Of a DNA stretch of 24,998 nucleotides, positions 18,456-24,998 are shown piece after piece. Below the pieces are notes generated by a model, which ran no database searches, was not told the origin of the DNA, and worked only from the letters and a program-made list of their open reading frames with translations. Positions within the stretch are counted from its first letter, which is position 1; every line of letters begins with the position of its first letter. The position numbers were made by a program, and so were the translations under genes. Location: the NCBI RefSeq assembly GCF_000330505.1, contig NW_004440321.1, positions 2,842-27,839 on the forward strand, read 5' to 3'. This DNA comes from Entamoeba invadens IP1 (lineage: Eukaryota; Evosea; Mastigamoebida; Endamoebidae).

Positions 18456-18500
18456 GCGAGCATCCTTATTTTTCTGGCATTTTTATATTTCCTCCTACTG
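18456..18500 (-). repeat. Right terminal inverted repeat, pogo-like element
   Basis: Counterpart of 13022-13066. The outermost 8 bases are identical and the inner ATGC motifs are conserved, with gaps between. Confidence 0.6.
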
Positions 18501-18502
18501 TA

Positions 18503-18838
18503 ATATTCTTTTTGTACTTCTTTTTTTTTTAAATTTGTGTTTTATTTTAATCCGCAAAATACTACTGTTAATAACATATTTATTTTTTATATTAATTTTA
18601 TAAATTTGGGAGGGTGTGTTAATATTTTTATATTAAGAGCAGTTAATTTAAATTATTAAAACTTCAATTGCTGTTCTATTGAGAACTTTATTTTTAGTTT
18701 TGGTCTAAAATATCTTCGCATATTAGAGGTAACTTTTTTTGTAGCATTTACTGTATTTTGGATTAAATTATTTTAATCAATTATAATAAACTATAATGTT
18801 AAATTTTACGTTTTATAATATTATGTAACATTTAATGG
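18503..18838. other. AT-rich gap between two transposons
   Basis: 336 bases between the pogo-like element and MULE 1. No open frame, RNA gene or paired repeat found. Confidence 0.5.
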
Positions 18839-18916
18839 GGTTTGCTGTTTTTCACCGGCACCAGTGTACCTTTATTCAAATAATATTTTATAAAAACATT
18901 TTTGTTTTACATTTTT
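18839..18916 (+). repeat. Left 78-bp terminal inverted repeat of MULE 1
   Basis: Begins GGTTTGCTGTTTTTCACCGG. One mismatch (T/C) against the reverse complement of 23785-23862. Confidence 0.95.
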
Positions 18917-18987
18917 TACTATATTTATTTTAAAAATTCAAACAAACCCATTAAGCAATTTTGAATGCTTTTATAATCAACCTAACT

Positions 18988-20236
18988 ATGATAATCAATA
19001 AAAAAATGGAATTTAGAGGTATAATCATTGATTATGTTTTAAATTTCAGTGAAAAAGAAGATGAAGACAACAAGAAAACGCCACTGAATATCATTGAACA
19101 GATGAAAGAGATTTTTTCAGTCTATACGTTCGAAAAACAAGCTGAAAAAAGCTTCAGCGCTAACAATTGAACTGATAAATTCTCACTGTTTGTGACTTTA
19201 AATAGTCATTCAAATTGCAGAAATCAGTCATTTAAATGCGTGTACACAAATTGTCCATACAAATTTGTACTCACGCTTTCAATTGTAAAAACAGAAGTTG
19301 AAAAAATAACTTTTTATCATTTACACACTCACAACTTTATTCACCTCCCGGAAAAAGTCAAACCATTTTTCACTGAAGAAATTCTCGCTCAAATGAGAAG
19401 TCGTCTCAAATTGGGAGTTACTCCAGATAATATCAAAGACGAATCTGGGCTACCTTTTTCCAGCAAAGTTGTATCTTCTATTCTTCACAAAGAAAAGGAA
19501 GAACCAGGCATGTCTCAAGCAAAAACACTTCGTGAATATTTTAACACATTAATACAATGGTCAACAATTATATACACAAACAAACGTGGTATTTTTCAAG
19601 GTTGTGTTGCGGTACACATGGCACTGTGTAATAATGATCATGCAAGTGAAATTATTATTGATGACACGTGTGGCACTAATGAATTCGGAATGCCTCTCGT
19701 TGTTGGTATATACATTGAAAAAACACTCTCATTGTCTTTTTTTCGCTTTAATGACAGATAGGACAACATCTTCATTTCTTCTTGTTTTTAAGTTTCTCAA
19801 GAGATTTATCACAATATCTGTTGCTATCTGTGATCGCTGTTTGAGTCAATCGAATAATATCCTTCAAATATTTTCAGGTGTTAATTTGATATATTGCACT
19901 CGACATATCAGAAGGAATCTAATTACATCTTTTGGTAAACACCATCCAATCATCAAGATATACAACAAAGTTGTGTTTGATAATAATACACCAGAAAATG
20001 TGCTCATCAAAGAAATGTACAGAATGCTAAATCAAGATGATGAGTCACAAATTGTAGGAGATGTGTCAGATGATTTTGTGAAGAGCAACGGTAATAAAAT
20101 TTTGGACACAATACGGGAGACAATTGAATCTTTAGTTGAAAATACACAAAATGCAAAATTGACAGGAAAACCTTTGAACAAAGTAAGAATGATACAAGAT
20201 CTTCTTGAGTATGCAAAGAGTTATTTGCCTAGTTTT
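18988..20236 (+). pseudogene. MULE 1 transposase, 5' half
   Basis: ATG at 18988 or 19006 opens an acidic N-terminus. An in-frame TGA (19168-19170) is followed in the same frame by a zinc-finger-like module, FKCVYTNCPYKF ... HLHTHNF (C-x4-C ... H-x-H, FLYWCH/WRKY-GCM1 style). The catalytic core follows: IIIDDTCGTNEFGMPLVVG with the first Asp, a frame change at the T7 run 19737-19743, then ALMTDRTTSSF, ICDRCLSQSNNI with the second Asp, and YCTRHIRRNL, the family's C-x2-H motif. The frame continues through a charged helical region to CCTAGTTTT (20228-20236), where MULE 2 interrupts the gene. The remainder is at 22693-23665. Confidence 0.88.
20228..20236 (+). repeat. Left 9-bp TSD of MULE 2
   Basis: CCTAGTTTT, identical to 22693-22701. 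In the host gene both copies translate as PSF in the same local context (LPSF here, APSF at the other side). Confidence 0.85.
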
Positions 20237-20251
20237 GAGTCGGATTAATTT

Positions 20252-20342
20252 CGCCTTTTTATTTTTTGCCTTATTTTCTTCAATAAAAATTCAACAAAAT
20301 GTAAAAACATTTGAAATATAAAAATACAGAAAAATATAATTT
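20252..20342 (+). repeat. Left terminal inverted repeat of MULE 2
   Basis: About 90 bp; shares TTATTTTTTGCCTTATTTT and AAAAATTCAACAAAATGTAA with the reverse complement of 22604-22692. Confidence 0.9.
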
Positions 20343-20467
20343 ACAAAAAAATAAAAAACTATATATATTAATATCTTTTAACAATTGATACAAAAAATAC
20401 ACAAAACTTATTTATTTTTTTGTATTTTTTCATTGCATGTTTTATTTTTTTGCTTTCTCATAATCAC

Positions 20468-22347
20468 TTACTCTTTTTTCTTTGGTTTTTTTTCGTTGTT
20501 AATTTTTTCTTTTTCTTTTTTGGATATTTCTTTTTGTTTTTTATTAACCATCGATCTTTTACTGTTTATAATTAATTGAGCATTTTCATTTTCTTCCATT
20601 TTCATATCAACATTTTGGTTTTCTTTATCGACTTCAATTTTTTCCTCAAATAAAACACAATTGGTTTCATCTGAATAAACACTTTCATTATTATCTGTTT
20701 CATTTAAATACCCCAAAATTTGCATGTTTGTTATCAAATCATTTTCTTGTTCAACTTCAATTTTTGCACATTCAGAGTCCAAATCAAAGTATATTTGCAT
20801 TTTTTTGAAAGTAATTTTGTACATTTTTCTAAAAAAATAATAACATCAATTTTGTTTTCTCCAAACAACTCTTTTTGAAGTTCTGATAAAGTAACGTTTT
20901 TTTCTATCGTTTGTAATTTTTGTCGAGTCTTTTCCAATTCTTTTTCAAACCAATAAAAATGCAAATCTATAGATTTTTGGAATGAAAACAATTTATCTAA
21001 AAATATGTGTATTGGGGAATGTGGAATACAAACAAATCTGTTTAGAGAAGAATGAAAGCTCTCTGCCCTATTGTTGGTTCTTTCTGAAAGACCAAATACT
21101 GACCAATATTTCATTTTGAATACTCCATATATATAATTTGCTTCAAAGTAATTTAATATTTGTTTCACATCATCATCATCATCATGCATTACATAATCTT
21201 TTATTTTGTTGAATGCGTTTTTAATCATATTAACTGGAAGATAAGCAAGCGCCATCAACATTTTAACTATTGTTTTAAACATGTCGCCATTTTTAAAGCG
21301 ATTTGAAAATCCAAGTGTTATTACTCTGCGATAAATAGATTGACACAAATGGAAATGACAACACTTCACTATCACTTCGTCGCCGAAAATATCCTTAAAA
21401 AACACAATTTCAAAATCACCCATTATAACTCCATTTTTGTGAAATAATGGATAGTTGCATATTGTCTCTATTTTTTGAAACAGGATTTTGTACTCATTCT
21501 TTGACTTGGATGTTAGGCAACAATAAAATATGGGAAAAGACTCGTTATTTTTAAGTCCATGGATCGTATATAATTGCTGAAAATATTCTGAAATTTAATA
21601 AAAACACAAATTTTGATTAAATGTTATTGTATATTTTACAAAAAACTTTATTTATTATATATATATTTTAACAATTAAATTATTTTTATAATTTGAACAA
21701 TAAATAATTTTATATATTATTAATAAAAAATGTTTATAATTAAATATAGTTTATTTATTAAAATTAAAACTATAAAACAAATAATTGTTACTTTTTTACA
21801 AATATGTAACAAACTTGGGCACGACTTGAATGTGCCATCTATCAAAATGACACTGCATTGTTCAATAAATTCAAAATATTCTATTTTACCAAAAATAAGC
21901 ATTTTATCATCTCTGTATAATAACATTTCTTGTTCTTTTCTAGTAAATCTAATTTCAGAAATAGTTTTGGGATTATCTGAACTATTTTTTGTTGTATATA
22001 CAATATGTTCACATGCCGATAATCTTTTGGAAGACCCAGTAATAAAAGCTTAAGCTACAATTTCTTTTGTAGTTTTCAATTTGGAACTTTCTTTTGTTGA
22101 TTCACTTTTCAAATTTAAAACACATTTTTTATTGAAATATACAGTAGAATCGTGGTCATGTGGTAATCCTTTATATTTACCAATATCCCCATATCCAATA
22201 GGATTTCCAGAATTATCGAAAAGCAGTTTAATTCTTTTTTTTGCATTTTTCATAATCACATTTAAAGATGATTCTTTCTTTATCTACTGATCTATACTTA
22301 TATCCATCTACGTATGGTTGTTTTTTCCCTTTGTTTCAGTCAATCAT
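20468..22347 (-). pseudogene. MULE 2 transposase with intron, nearly intact catalytic core
   Basis: Minus strand, apparent ATG at 22345-22347. In order: TGA (22336-22338) four codons in; a FLYWCH-type zinc finger (GYKYRSV ... FKCDYEKCKKRI ... GLPHDHDS, C-x4-C ... H-x-H); in-frame TAA (22050-22052); the core LIDGTFKSCP with the first Asp; a 227-nt intron (21588-21814); QLYTIHG; MGDFEIVFF with the second Asp; CCHFHLCQSIYRR; WSVFGLSERTNNRAESFHSS with the Glu. The triad and the C/H motif are all present. A one-base frame change at the A7 run 20831-20837 leads into an acidic then lysine-rich tail (KKEKEKINNEKKPKKKE), a likely nuclear-localisation tail. The frame is open upstream to 22428, so an earlier start or extra 5' exon is possible. 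Two stops and one frameshift make this copy inactive as read. Confidence 0.9.
21588..21814 (-). other. Spliceosomal intron in the MULE 2 transposase gene (227 nt)
   Basis: The donor on the minus strand is GTTTGTTAC, matching the Entamoeba donor consensus GTTTGT; the acceptor is AAATTTCAG. The upstream exon ends ...TCGTGCCCA-A and the downstream exon begins AATATTTTCAG. The spliced reading CPKYFQQLYTIHG restores the conserved MULE motif, whereas the unspliced frame runs into stops. At 227 nt it is longer than most Entamoeba introns, which I recall as usually well under 150 nt. Confidence 0.82.
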
Positions 22348-22603
22348 TTCAAAATTTGGTGGAACAACTGGGGTTTTGATATCCCATTGATTTTTATGTT
22401 TATCTTTTAATTGATAAATAATATTGATCTACTTTAATATAAACTATGTTATAAGTTTTAAACCTAATGTGTTACATAAAAATTATATTAAAAAAATAAT
22501 AAAACTTGTTATTATTTATAATGTATGATTAATACACATGTTTAATAATATTATTTGTTTAATTTAACAATTATATATCAAAAAATAAATTTTTGTTAAA
22601 TAT

Positions 22604-22692
22604 AAATTATTTTTCTATATTTTTATATTTCAATACATTTTACATTTTGTTGAATTTTTATTGAAAAAAATAAGGCAAAAAATAAGAAAGCG
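22604..22692 (-). repeat. Right terminal inverted repeat of MULE 2
   Basis: Reverse-complement partner of 20252-20342, with scattered substitutions and small gaps. Confidence 0.9.
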
Positions 22693-22701
22693 CCTAGTTT
22701 T
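22693..22701 (+). repeat. Right 9-bp TSD of MULE 2
   Basis: CCTAGTTTT, identical to 20228-20236. Confidence 0.85.
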
Positions 22702-23665
22702 ACATCGTTAATTACTCAAAATACAACTTCTAATGGAATAGAAGGCTTATTGGCTGGCTTAAAAACAAGATTGATCACAAAAATGACTTTATATGACATT
22801 ACAAAAGTGATAATTTCTTGTGCAATTACTCTTGAAAATAATTCATGTTTTTTTTAAACTAAACAAAGATGACATTGAATATCTTGCGGTGTATTTCGAT
22901 GAAAGTGTTTTAAAAAGAATCACCGAAGACACTTTATGTGGTTTAATCAGGTGTGTTCACATTGTACACAATCCACTTTTGATGTCGGTGTTTGAAAATC
23001 AATCATGTACAACTTTATTAGAATCATGCACTTGCAAGTCTTATGAAATTAATGGATATCCATGTCCTAATATGCTTTCGTTGTATATCACAACTTTCAA
23101 AAGAGTCCCATTCAAAGTGTTTAATTTGATTTGTCTCAAAGTTCATACAACCAAAATTATCCACGAATCATGTGTTATAAAATCGGAAGTACTCGATAAT
23201 TTTTCATATAATGATTATCAAATGTTACTTGAATAATATTACGCAAACATTCAAGCAAATCCCACAATACTGCCAGCTGTTATTAATATTTTGGAAAATA
23301 AAAAAGTGTTATTAAAAGAAGTGGGAAAAAACAAAAAAGAAAAAATTAAAATAAACTGCAATACAAGACTCTCTTTAACAAGAACAAGTACATCGATTGT
23401 AGAAATGAATGGAACACAAATTGGAACACAAATCACAACATCTTTAACATTGGACAACATTCAAGACCCAGCAAAAATTACCAAAAGAAAACAATTAAGA
23501 GCCGCGACTGTTGTTGATTACGCTGAAGGAACTAAATTTCCACCAAAACGCAAAAAAATACTTTCCAAAGAACAAATAAATTCGAACACTAAATATAGAA
23601 TGTGTTTCATATGTAAAAAAAACAAGGACATTATGCAAAAATGTGTTCTCAAAAAGACGAATTAA
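22693..23665 (+). pseudogene. MULE 1 transposase, 3' half
   Basis: It resumes directly after MULE 2: SFTSLITQNTTSNGIEGLLA carries the family's S/T-N-x-x-E motif, so the third catalytic acid is here. A frame change at the T8 run 22848-22855 leads to FDESVLKRI and a SWIM-type zinc-binding segment SCTCKSYEINGYPCPN (C-x-C ... C-x-), where the final His is replaced by Asn. TAA at 23234-23236 interrupts; the same frame then continues through a basic region (RKQLRAATVVDYAEG, KFPPKRKKIL) to a knuckle-like YRMCFICKKNKDIMQKC (C-x2-C ... C, the expected His missing) and ends at TAA 23663-23665. The degraded zinc sites and stops show a dead copy. Confidence 0.85.
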
Positions 23666-23784
23666 ACCTCTAAATTACTTTTTATTCATCTATTTCATAT
23701 TAAATATTATTTAGAAATTATAAAAATTTACATTTAAACAATTTTTTTATTTTTTTCAGAATCACTTTGTATATTCTTAAACTT

Positions 23785-23862
23785 AAAAATGTAAAACAAA
23801 AATGTTTTTATAAAATGTTATTTGAATAAAGGTACACTGGTGCCGGTGAAAAACAGCAAACC
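23785..23862 (-). repeat. Right 78-bp terminal inverted repeat of MULE 1
   Basis: Reverse-complement partner of 18839-18916 with one mismatch in 78. Confidence 0.95.
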
Positions 23863-24300
23863 ACTGTTTGATATTATTATATTATAACTCAGACTGCTGC
23901 ATCTAACTAAAACATCAACAACTTTTTGATGTGACATTAAATTAAATTATATATTACAACTTTTAATTTTTTAAAACAATCTCTAGCAAATGATTTAACA
24001 ATGAGTTGAATTATTACACTTAAACACGTACAAAAATAGTGATCATAGATCGATGCACCACCGAATAGTATTGTAATACCATCAACAGTAAAACATTCAA
24101 AAGTCCAATCCGAACCAATCAAATTTAGTGGTATGTTATTACTGTATATACATTTATTGTTTTTAGTGTAATTTGTATATTTAAACTTGAGTTTTCGACC
24201 AGTTTTTCAAAGTTTCAAAATAAATTCGTAATCTTTTTTCATCTAAAAATATTATAAATTATAATCAATTTTTTTAAAAAATAAACTAACATTTCAAACA
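23863..24300. other. Spacer upstream of the second BspA-type gene
   Basis: About 440 AT-rich bases. A minus-strand frame at 23937-24122 (ATG 24122) encodes 61 residues including SDWTFECFTVDGITILFGGA, which is protein-like; it could be a relic of an older gene end, but no family is recognised and I do not call it a gene. No clear promoter motif was fixed before ATG 24301. Confidence 0.4.
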
Positions 24301-24998
24301 ATGATACATATTGAATGTTTTCATATTTTAATTGTTGCGAAGTACCTTAAGACTTCAAACGACTTTTTGAATTTGGAAATGGTGTGTAAAAAGTATTATA
24401 ACTTTACAAAAAATTTCCATTTTAACCCAATTTCTGTTTCAGAAAATAATTTAGTATTATTTCCAAATCTAGAAACACTTCATTTATATTCTCCTTGTGA
24501 TGATTTTTTCCCAGAAAAAGCTTTCTTTCAAAAAATTGTCCATTATAAAGTAATACATTCCAGTCTCCCAAACGCATTACCAGAACATGTTACATATTCA
24601 TTTGTTGAATACGTAGTGAATGGTTATTATTCCAAAGAAATTGTCTCGATTCCACCTCTAGTGACTTCAATTAGTGATGGGTGTTTTCGTGGATGTTTTG
24701 CTCTTTCATCTGTTTCTCTTTGTTCAACAGTAACTCGTCTTGGTGCCGCATGCTTTTATGGATGTTGTAACATCTCGAACATTTCTATACCCCATAATGT
24801 CATTTTCATCGGGAAAGACGCATTCAATTGGTGTTCCTCACTTGAACAAATAGTATTACCTAAGTTTATTACAAAACTAGAAAAAACAACATTTTGTGGG
24901 TGTTCAAAACTTAGTGAAGTTGAATTACCACAATATTTAATAAATATTGGGGGAGTCGTGTTTTTCTGGGTGTAGCTCACTCCGCAAATTGAAATATT
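24301..24998 (+). CDS. BspA-type leucine-rich repeat (LRR_5) protein, 5' part, cut by window end
   Basis: It starts at ATG 24301 with the same N-terminal module as the gene at 8250 (IECFHILIVAKYLKTSNDFL, VCKKY, NPI), here followed by a short leucine-rich LFPNLETLHLYSP. From about residue 113 come LRR_5 repeats (IPPLVTSISDGCFRGCFALS; IPHNVIFIGKDAFNWCSSL). The frame stops at TAG 24973-24975, but a shift by one base at the five-G run 24949-24953 restores the repeat pattern (SCFSGCSSLRKLKY) to the window end. This is either a one-base assembly error or a pseudogene. It has the same orientation as the 8250 gene, with the transposon block between them. Probable role as for that protein; no signal peptide seen. 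Confidence 0.85.

Larger units (their letters stand above)
13022..18500. mobile_element. Large pogo-like (Tc1/mariner group) element, about 5.5 kb
   Basis: The left end CAGTAGGAAAAAAATTGG starts after TA (13020-13021); on the minus strand the right end CAGTAGGAGGAAATATAAA starts after TA (18501-18502). Both arms then carry ATGC and AAGGATGCT motifs in the same order over about 45 bases (left: GGATGCT at 13038 and 13054). TA duplication plus CAGT-type ends fit the pogo/Tc1-mariner group, and a DDE_1 transposase relic lies inside on + (15671-16969). The size is large for this group: the element also holds a nested MITE and three unidentified coding relics (13240-13476, 17263-17653, 17801-18315). 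The terminal repeats are diverged, so the insertion is old. Confidence 0.62.
20237..22692. mobile_element. MULE 2: nested Mutator-like element, about 2.45 kb
   Basis: Terminal inverted repeats of about 90 bp: left 20252-20342 (CGCCTTTTTATTTTTTGCC...), right 22604-22692, which on the minus strand begins CGCTTTCTTATTTTTTGCC; roughly nine in ten bases agree. It is flanked by CCTAGTTTT on both sides. On the left, 15 extra bases (20237-20251) separate the TSD from the repeat; these resemble the host sequence just right of the right TSD (TCG..TTAATT), so the duplication may be longer than 9 bp with one mutated copy. The element carries its own transposase on the minus strand and splits the MULE 1 transposase. 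Confidence 0.9.
18839..23862. mobile_element. MULE 1: Mutator-like element, 5.0 kb including a nested element
   Basis: Terminal inverted repeats of 78 bp (18839-18916 and 23785-23862), starting GGTTTGCTGTTTTTCACCGG, differ at a single base. A MULE-type transposase relic in two halves lies inside on +. Removing the nested MULE 2 (about 20237-22692) leaves a unit of about 2.6 kb, a normal size for a one-gene MULE. I could not find a convincing 9-bp TSD outside the repeats. Confidence 0.9.

Noticed and set aside
21730..22290. Plus frames overlapping the MULE 2 transposase
   Set aside because: Antisense of the zinc finger and catalytic domain of MULE 2, which are clear on the minus strand.
1..24998. 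CRISPR arrays, operons, ribosome binding sites, bacterial attachment sites
   Set aside because: Introns, tRNA structure and gene families show eukaryotic nuclear DNA; no spaced short direct-repeat array was seen.

Overview
The window looks like nuclear DNA of an Entamoeba with a genome rich in DNA transposons, most likely E. invadens or a close relative. The reasons are the very AT-rich composition, BspA-type leucine-rich-repeat genes with the usual Entamoeba N-terminal module, an intron starting GTTTGTT (the Entamoeba donor consensus) and eukaryotic tRNA genes. The species is inferred, not proven.

Layout. 1-1365: AT-rich spacer and three tRNA genes: Ser(CGA) on +, a UUU-anticodon tRNA with a glycine-type body on -, and Ile(UAU) with a 10-nt intron on -. 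1406-5899: a TTAA-bounded piggyBac-like element with a decayed transposase at 2978-4672 (-); a second TTAA inverted-repeat pair hugs that gene. 5900-7149: AT-rich DNA with a tRNA-like relic and a cysteine-rich coding relic. 7158-8172: a short hAT-type element with an exact 8-bp target-site duplication (TSD), ending 77 bp before the next gene. 8250-11582: an intact 1110-residue BspA-type protein, the only complete protein gene seen. 11800-12314: a MITE with an exact 9-bp TSD.

13022-18500: a 5.5-kb TA-flanked element carrying a broken pogo/CENP-B-type (DDE_1) transposase, three further unidentified coding relics, and a nested GC-rich fold-back MITE (14878-15321, exact 9-bp TSD). 18839-23862: a Mutator-like element (MULE) with 78-bp terminal repeats that differ at one base; its transposase is split by a second MULE (about 20237-22692) on the opposite strand, with its own ~90-bp terminal repeats, a 9-bp TSD and a recognisable spliced intron. 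24301-24998: the 5' part of a second BspA-type gene, with one frameshift near the window end.

Thus two same-strand BspA genes flank about 12 kb of layered transposon insertions. None of the autonomous elements seen has an intact transposase here, although MULE 2 keeps its catalytic residues. The most unusual items are the glycine-bodied UUU tRNA, the irregular acceptor stem of the Ile tRNA, the near-identical ends of MULE 1 around a dead gene, and the unidentified coding relics inside the pogo-like element. All homology statements rest on motif recognition by eye; no database search was possible.
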